Shown here piece by piece: positions 53,616 to 62,732 of a stretch of 64,000 nucleotides of DNA. This stretch comes from a bacterium (GTDB taxonomy: Bacteria > Armatimonadota > Fimbriimonadia > Fimbriimonadales > Fimbriimonadaceae), in NCBI GenBank assembly GCA_013823945.1, contig PNMZ01000004.1, positions 124,001 through 188,000 on the forward strand. The letters are read 5' to 3'. Position 1 is the first letter of the stretch, and the number at the start of each line of letters is the position of its first letter. The translations under genes were made by a program, and so were the position numbers. The notes beneath the pieces were generated by a model that saw nothing but the letters and a program-made list of their open reading frames with translations, did not search any database and was not told where the DNA came from.

Positions 53616-54896
53616 TTACTTTTCGGGCAATTTTATCTTGGCGATGACGGTGCTGCCCCGTCCTTTTTCATTGGCGACGGATTGGATTGTCCAGAGATCG
53701 GTGAGGTTGTCGCCATCGACGACGCTTCCACTGTAGTCGCCCCATGAACCACCTTCAGTGGGGGCTAGACCTTCGGCAAGGTTGATGATTTTGCGGAGGG
53801 TTCCAGCGGGGTCGCGACTAAGTCGGACGGCAGCGCGTCCGCTGATCCACATATTGGGGCCAGTTTCTTGGAATCCGACGAGAACGTCGTTTCGTTTGTT
53901 CACGGCGATAGAGGTTTGGATGTAGCTATTGGTGGCGTGGGCGATTTCTCCGGATTGGATTCGAGTGCCATCTAGCTTGAATTGGTGCCATTGGATTCCG
54001 GCTCGACCATTGATGTTTACAGTCTGGGAGAACCACAGCGAACCGGACTGGATGACAAGATTTTTGGGATTTCGGTCGCCGGAAGCTGTGGTTTTGTCGG
54101 TGTTCTTCATTGGGGAGGCTGGGGGCCAACCAAAGTTTTTGAACAGATGGGGTTTTTTGATGACCGATGCTACGTAGGGGGTTCCATTGGACGATTCGGA
54201 AACGCGGGTGATTTGAATTTCTTGGTCGGTGAGGTTGACAAAATAGAGGTCATCGGTTTTGTCTTGAGTGAAAACGGGGTGACCGAGGCTGCCTGAAAAG
54301 TGATAAACAGTGGCGGGCTTTCCGGATTTGACTTCCGCCATTTTGAGGATGAATGTCCGTTCGTTGCCGCCGGGGAAGGAGTAGCCCACCCATTTTCGGC
54401 TGTACCCAATGCCGCCGCCATCCACACCTTTCGGCGCGGGTACGGGATATGTGTTCCATGCTCCGGTAGGGTTTGCGGTTTCGGAAATTGAGATGTTGAC
54501 GGGTTTGAGTTCTTCTTTGTCCCAAGGGTTCCAGAGGTCAAATCCAAATACTCGATTGTTGGGATCGAAAAAGAGTTTGGGGTCGATTCCGCCATTGAAT
54601 TCCGATTGAGGGACACCTTGGACGAACCTGCCTGTTCTGTCGAAGATCATGAGACCGTGGTTGGTTGCTTCAAGGACATGGTTGCCGCCGACGGCGATTT
54701 GGGGGTCAACTTGGCGATTCCCGTCGGTTGATCCATCGAAAATGAGGTGTCCTAGGATGGTGCGCGGGTTTCCACCTTGTTTTCGGAGCTGGGCCTTACC
54801 ACCTTTGTTGAATGTTTCGTTCCGGATTGGGGTGATGACTTCGATCCTAACAGGATTGATATTGGCTTGGGTGATGGCAATGGCGGCGATGATCAC
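53616..54896 (-). CDS. Exported protein with beta-propeller-like repeats
   Basis: 426 residues starting with GTG and a short hydrophobic segment (IIAAIAITQA). The body has blades such as DPQIAVGGNHVLEATNHGLM, SRKWVGYSFPGGNERTFILK and TSIAVNKRNDVLVGFQETGP, matching exo-alpha-sialidase/BNR-type or other secreted propellers only in style. The ending GGSWGDYSGSVVDGDN and LTDLWTIQS is typical of uncharacterised secreted propeller proteins. Substrate unknown. Confidence 0.55.
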   Translation of the reverse strand: MIIAAIAITQANINPVRIEVITPIRNETFNKGGKAQLRKQGGNPRTILGHLIFDGSTDGNRQVDPQIAVGGNHVLEATNHGLMIFDRTGRFVQGVPQSEFNGGIDPKLFFDPNNRVFGFDLWNPWDKEELKPVNISISETANPTGAWNTYPVPAPKGVDGGGIGYSRKWVGYSFPGGNERTFILKMAEVKSGKPATVYHFSGSLGHPVFTQDKTDDLYFVNLTDQEIQITRVSESSNGTPYVASVIKKPHLFKNFGWPPASPMKNTDKTTASGDRNPKNLVIQSGSLWFSQTVNINGRAGIQWHQFKLDGTRIQSGEIAHATNSYIQTSIAVNKRNDVLVGFQETGPNMWISGRAAVRLSRDPAGTLRKIINLAEGLAPTEGGSWGDYSGSVVDGDNLTDLWTIQSVANEKGRGSTVIAKIKLPEK

Positions 54897-54976
54897 GGGG
54901 CGGAGTTTACTAGGTTGCTCAATGAAATCGGCACCCCAACGAGAGGTGCCGAATCTTGACTAGTCGGTTTATCTGG

Positions 54977-57874
54977 TTACGGCAGAATTTCGGGGTTTTG
55001 TTGTCCGCCGGATTTCTTTTCCTCGCCTTTCTTTTCTTCTTCGCCGGGTTTTTTGTAGCCGAGGTTCTTGCCTTTTTGTTCGGCGGGGATTCCTTTGCTC
55101 ATCCATTCCGGCATAGGTTCGCCTTTGAGATAGTGGTCAAAGAACTGTCCGAGTCGAACAGAAAGGTCTTTGCGGTTCTTTCTTTTGATGAGGTTGTGAT
55201 CTTCTTGGTTGTAGACAAGGAGCCAACAGGGTTTGTTGAGTCGCCAAAGGGCGGTGAAGTATTCGATGCCTTGGGTGTATGGAACCGCGCCATCTTGATC
55301 GTTGTGCATGATCAGTAGGGGTGTTTCGACTTTATCGGCAAAGAAGATCGGGCTGTTTTCCCAGTAGCGCATGGGGTATTCCCACATCGTTCCCCCGATT
55401 CGGCTCTGGCCTTGTTCGTACTGGAGTTGCCGGACAAGCCCGGATCCGTAGCGGATTCCGCCGTAGGCGCTGAACATGTTGCTGACGGGAGCTCCCGCTC
55501 CGGCGGCGGCGAACATTTTGGTTTCGGTGATGAGGTATGCAGTTTGGTAGCCGCCCCAGCTTTGACCCTGGATTCCGATTCGTTTGGGGTCAACATTGTG
55601 ATTTTCGACGACGTGATTGACGCCACTCACAATGCACGACATGGCACTTTCGCCGGGGTATCCGGTTCGGTAGACGATGTCGGGAACGAAGACGAAGTAG
55701 CCGTTGCTGACGAACCAGGCGATGTTGACGGTGCTTGCGCTCGGGGCTGGCGTTTGGTACTGGTGGAGCGTGTCTGATTCCCGGTCATAGAAGTAGGTCA
55801 CCATCGGGTAGTCCTTGAGGGGGTCTACGTTTTCTGGCTTGTACAGCTTGCCTTGGAGTTTGGCTCCATCGAGGGACGTCCATTCTACGAGTTGAACAGT
55901 CGGGTAGATATAGTCTCTTTGTTGAGGATTGGTTTCGCTGAAGACTTTTGCGTTGTCCAGCTTCGGCGAATTTGTGATGTAAACCTCGCGATAGTCGCTG
56001 ACGGTTTCGCGTTGGAATCGGTAAACCTCGGCATCGCGAGCTTTGGCAAGTCCCCTGAACATTGCGTTTTCTTGAAGGAAAACTTCGGGTGCTTTCTTGC
56101 CATCAAGAGTTCCTATTGCAAACCCATCTACTTTCGTTTTGGGGTTGAAGGCAGTGAGGTAGGTTTCTTTGGACGGGTCGATGTATTCGGCTTCTGTGTC
56201 GAGGCTATTGTAGCGGAGGACGTTGTTGAACATTCGTCCGTAACCTTTTGTGACATTTACGCCTTTGTTGTTTGAAGTGAGATCAACCATCCAGATGTCA
56301 AACTGGTCGTAAATGAAGACTGTTTTGTCATCTTTGCCATAGCCAGCGGTGCCCCATGGTCCACCGCCGATGGGGACATCTTCAACGATGTCGTGGATCG
56401 GATACGGGATTCGATCGGTGAGGCTGAAAGAGGTGCCAGTATTGGGGTCAATGACCCGAGATTCTTTCGTGATGAAGTCAAATGAATTGATCCAGCGACC
56501 GGTTGGGCTAAATGAGAACCCGCCCAGAACGTTGCTGCCGAGCAAGGTTTTTTCGCCTGTTTCGAGATTGACTTTATAGAAGTCTTCGGGGGCTACACCA
56601 GCTCCAGTGAATTTCTCTACAGAGTAGATGCCCCATTTTCCTTCTCCAGTGGAAGGAAGGGTGACGCTTTCCATTTCTGGCGATTCAATCTGAGTGATCT
56701 TCTTCGATTTGAATTCGTAAAATGCGTCGTAAGTGAGGGATCGGCGGCGAGCGGCTCCGAGGAGTTGTTGGGGTTGCAATTCGATATCTGTGTAGCTCCA
56801 AACATCGAGATCAGGTGTAGTTTCGGGGTCGGGTTTCTTTTCTTCTTCGGCGGGTGGGATTGGAGCAGTGGTGAAGAGGAGCCGTTGCTCATTTTCTGAC
56901 CATCGGACGCTGCTGCCTCGGGGGATTTGCCATCCTTCAGGGATACCGTTGCCACTCTGAGCAATTTTTTGGAGGCCCTTGCCGTCAGTGTTGACGACGT
57001 GGATGGAATGATTGGGATTTTTCGATCGGTAGTCGTCGATGTCGGAGAGGAAGGCGATTCGCGATTCGTCTTCGGTGAGGCTCATTGTTCGGTACTGTGC
57101 GAGGCCTTCAACGAGGGTGGTTGTTTTTTCGGTTTTGAGATCGAGGACGAACAGACCGTGTCCGGTGAGGGTTTCGGGCGTAGCTTGATAGAAAAATTTG
57201 GTCCCGGCTTTGTTCCATTGTTGGAGGCCGACGTTGGCGAGTTTGATTTCCTTACCGGTACTCAGTTGGTGGAGGACAACTTCATTGCCGCTTCCGTGCC
57301 CGGTCATTTTCTTTTCTTCCTTCTTCTCTTCTTGTTTTGCGGGTTCTTTTTCTTGAGAATCGGTTAGAGGTGGCTTCTCCTCTTTCTTTTCTTCTTCTTT
57401 GATGGGTGGTTCAGCGCGGTAGAGAATCCAGTCAGTTGCTTCGGTGGCCATTGAGAAGCTGGTGATGCGCTCCATGATGTTGGCTTGACCAGTTTGCAGG
57501 TTGAGAATCAGGAGTTTGTTCTTTGGGCGTTTGTCGGCGGGGACTTTCTTGTCGGTTGCTTCTTTGTTTTCTTCGCGCGAGGGGGTGAGGGTGGCGATGA
57601 AGAATTTGTTGTCGTCGGTAAAGCGGTTGGCGGCGACGTTATCGTACTTGAACGTTTTGGTACCGTCGGTGGATTTGACTTCAATAAAGTTATTACCTTC
57701 CTGGGGAGAGATGGTATAGCTCAGCCATTGCCCGTTGTTAGAGAGGGTGATACCGCCGATGGCCTTCCACGAGTCATAGACATCGTGGGTGAGCGGCTTT
57801 TTTTGTCCGATTGCAGGGACGGTGAGAATGGCGGCGAGGGCGAAGACGAGGATTTTTGATTGCGCTTTGATCAT
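54977..57874 (-). CDS. S9 family (prolyl oligopeptidase-like) peptidase, exported
   Basis: 965 residues with signal peptide (KILVFALAAILTVPAIGQ), a long propeller and a C-terminal alpha/beta-hydrolase. Nucleophile elbow GIQGQSWGGYQTAYLITE (Ser772), acid region LIMHNDQDGAVPYTQGIEYF, His in YNQEDHNLIKRKNRKDLSVR. The C-terminus is a Lys/Glu-rich low-complexity tail (GEEEKKGEEKKSGGQQ). It cleaves short peptides outside the cytoplasm, complementing the Tricorn-like peptidase at 18287. The KEEEKKEEKP insertion near residue 155-190 is unusual. Confidence 0.9.
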   Translation of the reverse strand: MIKAQSKILVFALAAILTVPAIGQKKPLTHDVYDSWKAIGGITLSNNGQWLSYTISPQEGNNFIEVKSTDGTKTFKYDNVAANRFTDDNKFFIATLTPSREENKEATDKKVPADKRPKNKLLILNLQTGQANIMERITSFSMATEATDWILYRAEPPIKEEEKKEEKPPLTDSQEKEPAKQEEKKEEKKMTGHGSGNEVVLHQLSTGKEIKLANVGLQQWNKAGTKFFYQATPETLTGHGLFVLDLKTEKTTTLVEGLAQYRTMSLTEDESRIAFLSDIDDYRSKNPNHSIHVVNTDGKGLQKIAQSGNGIPEGWQIPRGSSVRWSENEQRLLFTTAPIPPAEEEKKPDPETTPDLDVWSYTDIELQPQQLLGAARRRSLTYDAFYEFKSKKITQIESPEMESVTLPSTGEGKWGIYSVEKFTGAGVAPEDFYKVNLETGEKTLLGSNVLGGFSFSPTGRWINSFDFITKESRVIDPNTGTSFSLTDRIPYPIHDIVEDVPIGGGPWGTAGYGKDDKTVFIYDQFDIWMVDLTSNNKGVNVTKGYGRMFNNVLRYNSLDTEAEYIDPSKETYLTAFNPKTKVDGFAIGTLDGKKAPEVFLQENAMFRGLAKARDAEVYRFQRETVSDYREVYITNSPKLDNAKVFSETNPQQRDYIYPTVQLVEWTSLDGAKLQGKLYKPENVDPLKDYPMVTYFYDRESDTLHQYQTPAPSASTVNIAWFVSNGYFVFVPDIVYRTGYPGESAMSCIVSGVNHVVENHNVDPKRIGIQGQSWGGYQTAYLITETKMFAAAGAGAPVSNMFSAYGGIRYGSGLVRQLQYEQGQSRIGGTMWEYPMRYWENSPIFFADKVETPLLIMHNDQDGAVPYTQGIEYFTALWRLNKPCWLLVYNQEDHNLIKRKNRKDLSVRLGQFFDHYLKGEPMPEWMSKGIPAEQKGKNLGYKKPGEEEKKGEEKKSGGQQNPEILP

Positions 57875-57958
57875 GGGTGTGATACCAGTGATTTGAGTTC
57901 ACGGGCGATGTTACCCACGGGGGACGATGAATTGTTCCGGATATTTCCCGTCTTGAAT

Positions 57959-58017
57959 TTAACATTCACTTAACCTGACTTGGTAGCAAATTTATTGCTC
58001 ACTTAACATTCTTAACA
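57959..58017 (+). promoter_or_regulatory. 11-bp-phased TTAAC direct repeats before the pilin gene
   Basis: TTAACA at 57959, TTAACC at 57970 and TTAACA at 58003 sit on an 11-base grid (57959 + 11n; weaker matches TGGTAG at 57981 and TTATTG at 57992), with one more TTAACA at 58012. Direct repeats one helical turn apart are how PhoB/PhoP-type (OmpR family) response regulators bind. It lies 16-75 bases upstream of the prepilin start. The regulator is unknown. Confidence 0.45.
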
Positions 58018-58032
58018 TATGTTTGTAGGGTC

Positions 58033-58905
58033 ATGAAGCGTGCGTTTACCCTCATTGAACTCCTGGTGGTCATTGCGATCATCGCGATTTTGGCGGCGAT
58101 TTTGTTCCCGGTTTTTGCCCAAGCGAAGGCGGCGGCAAAGCAGACGGCTAACCTTTCCAACTTGAAGCAGATTGGAACGGCGGCGCAGATTTATGCGGCG
58201 GACTACGACGATCAGATTCCGGTTGATCCTGGTTTTGATTTTTGCCCAAGCGACCCGACTTTGGGAGTTGGCGATATTGATCGTTGGGGGAACTACTATT
58301 GGCCGTTCTTGTTCCAGCCTTACACCAAACAAAAAGCTTCAGAAATTCGTGGTCCGAAAGGATTTTTCTGGTCGCCTTTGGCTCCGGGCGGCAACCCAAG
58401 TGAATTGAGTGGCGACCGAGCGGCTTGTATTTGGCCGCAGCCGGCTCAGAGCTGGGGACTCGAATGTTCTGAGTTTGACGGGGGTGCCTGTGACTCAATT
58501 AAGTTCTGGAGCAGCTATGCATGGAACGAGCATATTGGTGACTGGCAAGGAACGGGTGCGGGAAGTTTGACGGGTTGGGAAGCTCCAGCGGAGTCGTTCT
58601 TGTTGCTGGAAGGTACCGACACAGAAATTGAGGGTGATGAGCTTGATGAGCTTTACTCACGAACTCAGGATTGCACGGCGACTTATCCGGATCCTGATAA
58701 TGCTGACCCGACTGGTGGTGGCCACAGCGGTGGAACCACGATTGCTTATCTTGACAGTCATGCTAAGTGGCGCAAGACCAGTTGGGGCGTCGATGGACAG
58801 TGCGGTGTGTTCAATGGTGACATTCCGTTCTTTACCTTCCCACCATCAACCACTGGTGGCAACAGCGTCCGAGTTAAGGGTTGGACGCCGATCTTTAACA
58901 ATTAA
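58033..58905 (+). CDS. Type II/IV prepilin-like protein (DUF1559)
   Basis: 290 residues. The N-terminus [20 protein letters not shown] is a class III prepilin signal (cleavage before Phe, Glu at +5), continuing [20 protein letters not shown]; the rest is the DUF1559 head with C-terminal [16 protein letters not shown]. These pseudopilin-like proteins are amplified in Armatimonadota and Planctomycetota and are processed by PilD-type peptidase. Exact role unknown. Followed by a strong terminator. Confidence 0.88.
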   Translation: MKRAFTLIELLVVIAIIAILAAILFPVFAQAKAAAKQTANLSNLKQIGTAAQIYAADYDDQIPVDPGFDFCPSDPTLGVGDIDRWGNYYWPFLFQPYTKQKASEIRGPKGFFWSPLAPGGNPSELSGDRAACIWPQPAQSWGLECSEFDGGACDSIKFWSSYAWNEHIGDWQGTGAGSLTGWEAPAESFLLLEGTDTEIEGDELDELYSRTQDCTATYPDPDNADPTGGGHSGGTTIAYLDSHAKWRKTSWGVDGQCGVFNGDIPFFTFPPSTTGGNSVRVKGWTPIFNN

Positions 58906-58919
58906 TTCTTGTTGAGTTC

Positions 58920-58952
58920 GACCCCGGAGCCTGGTCTCCGGGGTCTTTATTT
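58920..58952 (+). terminator. Intrinsic terminator after prepilin gene
   Basis: GACCCCGGAG (58920-58929) pairs with CTCCGGGGTC (58936-58945) around CCTGGT and is followed by TTTATTTG. It begins 14 bases after the stop. Confidence 0.9.
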
Positions 58953-58955
58953 GTG

Positions 58956-59321
58956 TTAGGGGCCGATGGATTTGCGGGCGAAGTCACCAGCGATGGGGAG
59001 GAGATACCATTGGCCTTCGTTGGCTTTGATTCCGGCAATGATTTGGAGAATTAGAGCACCGATCCCGAGGATGGGGAGGAGAATCCATGTCAATCCACAG
59101 GTGAAGATTCCGGCGATGCCAAGCACAAGCGCTCCGACGAAGAGAACGCCTTGGAATACGAGAGCTTGAAGAGAATGGAAACCGATGAATCGGGATTGAT
59201 CTTTCTTGGTGAGATAGAGAACCAGGGGAACGATGAACCCCAGTCCAGATACGAGGGACACAACGGCACCTCCGATGTGAGCGATCATGGCCATTTGTTT
59301 TTCTTCTGATGTCGGATCCAT
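58956..59321 (-). CDS. DUF4870 membrane protein
   Basis: 121 residues with three to four helices. KQMAMIAHIGGAVVSLVSGL, FIVPLVLYLTKKDQSRFIGF followed by HSLQALVFQ matches DUF4870 (H-lxgl...iP l..wl..kd.s.fv..h..qalnfq). Small inner-membrane protein of unknown function. Its 3' end abuts the pilin terminator; divergent from ppk2. Confidence 0.85.
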   Translation of the reverse strand: MDPTSEEKQMAMIAHIGGAVVSLVSGLGFIVPLVLYLTKKDQSRFIGFHSLQALVFQGVLFVGALVLGIAGIFTCGLTWILLPILGIGALILQIIAGIKANEGQWYLLPIAGDFARKSIGP

Positions 59322-59401
59322 ATTCTTTTCGGTGTTCCTTACGTTACAAGAGTTTACTTGGATTCGGGATTGTTGGGACTATTTGTGACAGAATTTTACA
59401 G

Positions 59402-60244
59402 ATGGCAAAAGGTAATGCGGTGTGGGTGAGGGGAGCTGAGAGGGGGTTTGATTTAAGCAAGGTTGAGACCACGGCTCCGCATGGTCTCGAAAAGGAGGCG
59501 ATTCGTGTGGAGACCGAGAAGTTGGGGGCGCGAATGGAAGAGTTGTTTGATTTGATGTTTTTTGCCGGAAAACATTCTCTGCTCTTGGTTTTGCAGGGGA
59601 TGGACACGGCGGGGAAGGACGGGACGATTCGGCATTTGCTTCGGTTTAGCCATGCTCAGAGTTGCCATGTTGAGAGCTTTAAGGTACCGACGAGCGAGGA
59701 GTTGGCCCACGATTTCTTGTGGCGATGCCATGCGAAGACTCCGGGGAAGGGGGAAATCTGTATTTTCAATCGATCGCATTATGAGGATGTGGGAGTTGTC
59801 AGGGTTCACGACATTGTTCCGGAATCGGTGTGGCGAAAGCGGTATGACCACATTAACAATTTTGAGGAGTTGCTTGTGGATTCGGGGACGCTGGTGTTGA
59901 AGGTGTTTTTGCACATTAGCCCAGATGAGCAAAAGGATCGATTGATGGAGCGGGAGGCTGACCCGAATGCGGCTTGGAAATTGAGTGCGGGGGATTGGAA
60001 GGAGCGTGAGTTTTGGGATGAATACCAGGCGGCTTATTCGGAAGCGATTGGGCGATGTGCGACGAAGGACGCACCGTGGCTGGTTGTGCCAGCGGACAAA
60101 AAGTGGTGGCGAAATCATTTGGTGACAGAAGCGGTTGTGAACTTGTTGGAGCCTTTTGAAGCTGACTGGCGGGCAAAATTGGAATCGATCGGAGAGAAGG
60201 CAAAGGCCGAGTTGGCGGAGTATCGGGCAGGGTTGGAATCGTAG
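59402..60244 (+). CDS. Polyphosphate kinase 2 family protein
   Basis: 280 residues from the ATG at 59402. Walker A LLVLQGMDTAGKDGTIRHLL, RCHAKTPGKGEICIFNRSHY followed by EDVGVVRVH, and the lid region HISPDEQKDRLMEREADPNA are those of PPK2. PPK2 uses polyphosphate to phosphorylate nucleotides (AMP, ADP or GDP depending on class). NRSHYEDV and the short length fit one-domain enzymes; the class is not assigned here. A 38-base gap to sucC suggests possible co-transcription. Confidence 0.9.
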   Translation: MAKGNAVWVRGAERGFDLSKVETTAPHGLEKEAIRVETEKLGARMEELFDLMFFAGKHSLLLVLQGMDTAGKDGTIRHLLRFSHAQSCHVESFKVPTSEELAHDFLWRCHAKTPGKGEICIFNRSHYEDVGVVRVHDIVPESVWRKRYDHINNFEELLVDSGTLVLKVFLHISPDEQKDRLMEREADPNAAWKLSAGDWKEREFWDEYQAAYSEAIGRCATKDAPWLVVPADKKWWRNHLVTEAVVNLLEPFEADWRAKLESIGEKAKAELAEYRAGLES

Positions 60245-60282
60245 TCAGGACCGATGAATTGAAGCGGTAATCTTGGGCGACG

Positions 60283-61434
60283 ATGAAGTTGCACGAGTAT
60301 CAGTCCAAAGATTTGCTTGCGAAGTATGGGGTTGCGGTTCCGGGCGGAAAAGTTGCGGAGAATGCGAGCGAAGCGAAGGCGATTGCAGATGAATTCGGGG
60401 GCAAAGTAGTTGTTAAAGCTCAGGTTTTGATGGGTGGTCGGGGGAAAGCGGGCGGGGTCAAACTTTTTGGAGACTCGGATTCGGCGGCAACGTTTACGCA
60501 GGAGTTAATTGGTAAGCGGTTGGTGAGTATACAGAATCCGGATGGGATGGTGGTTGATAAGGTTTTGGTGGGTGAGTTGGTTGATATTGCGGAAGAGTAT
60601 TACTTGTCCGTTTTGCTTGACCGAGCGGAGCAGAAGCTCGTCGTGATGATTTCTAAAGAGGGGGGAGTTGAGATCGAAACGGTTGCGGAAGAGACACCGG
60701 AGGCAATTGTTCGATTGCATGTTGATCCGGCTTGGGGGGTCGATGATTTTGAGGTGCGAGATGCAGTCCAACGGGCAAAAATTCCGGCTCCAGCTCAGCG
60801 GCAAATGGTTGCGATGATTAAGGGTTTGGTTCAGGTTTATCTTAAGGAAGACGCCGACATGATCGAAATCAACCCGGTCGCTTGGACTCCTGACGGCAAA
60901 CTTCTGGCGGCCGATGCGAAAGTGAGCATTGATGAGAATGCGTTGTACCGTCACCCTGAATACAACGAAACGAAAGACGATGGGGCTGAGCATGAAATTG
61001 ACGCTGAGGCGAGCAAACTGGGCATTGCTTATGTGAATTTGGGCGGAGATATTGGGATTATGGGGAACGGCGCAGGGCTAGTGATGTGTTCACTTGATGA
61101 AGTGAACCGGGCGGGTGGTCGTCCGGCGAACTTTTTGGATGTTGGGGGCGGAGCAAATGCTGAGCGAGTGAAAACCTGTGTCGGTTTGGTGCTCATGGAT
61201 GAAAATGTTAAGGGATTGCTGATCAATATTTTTGGAGGTATTACACGTTGCGATGAGGTGGCCCGAGGATTGCTTTCGGCCTTTGCAGAAATGAACGTGA
61301 CGATTCCGGTTGTGGCGCGGATTGAAGGGACGGCAGCGGCAGAAGGTTTGGCGATTTTGGAAGGGTCGCAGATTGTTGGGGCGAAATCTATGCAGGAAGC
61401 GGCAGCGAAAGTTGTTGAGTTAGCGTACGCTTAA
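60283..61434 (+). CDS. sucC: Succinyl-CoA synthetase subunit beta
   Basis: 383 residues: N-terminal MKLHEYQSKDLLAKYGVAVP, ATP-grasp KVVVKAQVLMGGRGKAGGVK, and C-terminal LINIFGGITRCDEVARGLLS. All are SucC landmarks. It forms the ADP/GDP-dependent succinyl-CoA synthetase of the TCA cycle with SucD. sucD does not follow; a strong terminator does, so the alpha subunit is encoded elsewhere. Confidence 0.96.
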   Translation: MKLHEYQSKDLLAKYGVAVPGGKVAENASEAKAIADEFGGKVVVKAQVLMGGRGKAGGVKLFGDSDSAATFTQELIGKRLVSIQNPDGMVVDKVLVGELVDIAEEYYLSVLLDRAEQKLVVMISKEGGVEIETVAEETPEAIVRLHVDPAWGVDDFEVRDAVQRAKIPAPAQRQMVAMIKGLVQVYLKEDADMIEINPVAWTPDGKLLAADAKVSIDENALYRHPEYNETKDDGAEHEIDAEASKLGIAYVNLGGDIGIMGNGAGLVMCSLDEVNRAGGRPANFLDVGGGANAERVKTCVGLVLMDENVKGLLINIFGGITRCDEVARGLLSAFAEMNVTIPVVARIEGTAAAEGLAILEGSQIVGAKSMQEAAAKVVELAYA

Positions 61435-61442
61435 TTGATTGA

Positions 61443-61484
61443 AAAAAAATGACTCCTCAATTTGGGTTGAGGAGTCATTTTTTT
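61443..61484. terminator. Strong bidirectional intrinsic terminator
   Basis: A perfect stem: the core ATGACTCCTCAA pairs with TTGAGGAGTCAT, extended by A and T runs on both sides (61443-61460 and 61467-61484), loop TTTGGG. It serves sucC on the + strand and the lipoprotein gene (ends at 61491) on the - strand. Confidence 0.95.
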
Positions 61485-61490
61485 CGGGGA

Positions 61491-61904
61491 TTAGCTGATT
61501 CCGGCACCTTGGAAAGCGACGCCTCCGGATGGGACATTGACTTTTTTATTGAGCCGGAGAAGCCCGGAAATGTAGATTTTGACAGTGATTTCTTGGAAGA
61601 CGGTATCTGTATTTTGGAAGTAGATTCGGTAGGGGGTTTTGTCGTGGCTGAGCTCGAAATTGAATTCTTCTTGGGTGCTTGTCGAAGAGAAGGTACACCA
61701 GGTCGTCGCGGTTTTGGTGCAAGGATTGGGTTCGCTGGCAAAGTCGAGTCCACCCCGAGTCATGGTTGTGGTGACGGGTTGGCTCGCGGTTTTCTCGATG
61801 ATGAGAACAGCATTTTGCGGGGTGAATGCGCCTCCGCTCGTTGATCCGCCACACGCCACGAGGGAGAGTGTGCTGAGGGCGAGGATAGGAGCAATGAGTT
61901 TCAT
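61491..61904 (-). CDS. Putative lipoprotein, hypothetical
   Basis: 137 residues from the ATG ending at 61904: MKLIAPILALSTLSLVACGG with lipobox LVAC. Two mature Cys (NPCTKTATTWCTF) may form a disulfide. The remaining strands (KTPYRIYFQNTDTVFQEITV) look like a small beta-sandwich. Not recognised. Shares the terminator with sucC. Confidence 0.6.
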   Translation of the reverse strand: MKLIAPILALSTLSLVACGGSTSGGAFTPQNAVLIIEKTASQPVTTTMTRGGLDFASEPNPCTKTATTWCTFSSTSTQEEFNFELSHDKTPYRIYFQNTDTVFQEITVKIYISGLLRLNKKVNVPSGGVAFQGAGIS

Positions 61905-61957
61905 GATTCGTTTGGTGTGGGCAATTGTTGCGCCGATTATGTTCAATGTGAACTAGA

Positions 61958-62362
61958 TTAGGGAATTTTACGGGGCTTCTTTTTGGCGTTTTTGGCGGCG
62001 GCCCGGTCGGCGGCTTGCAGGGAGAGGGAGATCCATTCGATCAGTTTGATGGGATCTTGCCAATCTTTGGTAGGAATGGAGAAGTAGGACATGGCCATTG
62101 GTTTTTCACCGCCGTCCCAGATGAATGGGCCTTGCCCCGCGGATTCAAAGTGGTGGCGATTGGCGTCATCCACCTTGAAATAAACTTGGTCGATTGCGAA
62201 AAGGGCGTACATTGGTCCGCCTTCCGAATAAAAGCCGTAGCCGCCGAACATGGCGCGGGCGGTGGTCGGGAACTGAGCGTCTAAGAGTTCGAGGAAGCGC
62301 TCGGCGGTGGGGTCTTTGATTCGTGGTTTTCTAGGTGGAGTTGCTTGGTTGTCGTTCGGCAT
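61958..62362 (-). CDS. TfoX N-terminal domain protein
   Basis: 134 residues. FPTTARAMFGGYGFYSEGGP followed by MYALFAIDQVYFKVDD and GEKPMAMSYFSIP match the TfoX/Sxy N-terminal domain (MFGGyGly..g.mfa.i..d.lylK.d). A Lys/Ala-rich tail follows. In Gammaproteobacteria Sxy activates competence; single-domain versions elsewhere have unknown roles. Confidence 0.85.
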   Translation of the reverse strand: MPNDNQATPPRKPRIKDPTAERFLELLDAQFPTTARAMFGGYGFYSEGGPMYALFAIDQVYFKVDDANRHHFESAGQGPFIWDGGEKPMAMSYFSIPTKDWQDPIKLIEWISLSLQAADRAAAKNAKKKPRKIP

Positions 62363-62679
62363 AGATCTGCTGGAAAGGATGCCATATTTTGAGAATCGTT
62401 ACTTTGAATTTGGCGGGATGTTGAGCTATGGAAGTCGAAATGGTGTGTTGGATTTTCTCGAATTGGAGAATTGTACTTTTGGTCAGCGAATTTATTTAAC
62501 TAAAAGATAAGACCGTAAATCTAGAATTAATTTAGAGTCAGCCTGTGGAGTCGGGCTTCTAACCTCCTTGATACGATTTTGCGATTGGACGTCTAGGCGG
62601 ATGTGAATCTCTGGGGCAACGTTCTTAACACTTACTGAAACAGCTGTTCTCACCAGAGGGATTGATGCGAGGTTCGAAC
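62363..62679. other. Gap without recognisable gene
   Basis: About 320 bases between the TfoX-like and PEP-CTERM genes. It is A/T-rich around 62490-62540 with no coding-like ORF, repeat or promoter that I can support. Confidence 0.4.
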
Positions 62680-62721
62680 CGATCAATCGAGCAGGTAAGT
62701 ATGAACGTGCTCGACTGATCG
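62680..62721. other. Inverted repeat downstream of PEP-CTERM gene
   Basis: CGATCAATCGAGCA (62680-62693) pairs with TGCTCGACTGATCG (62708-62721), 13 of 14 positions, loop 14 bases. It lies 11 bases after the stop of the - strand gene at 62733. There is no U-run, so it may protect the 3' end or act with Rho rather than as an intrinsic terminator. Confidence 0.55.
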
Positions 62722-62732
62722 GAAGGGATGAT

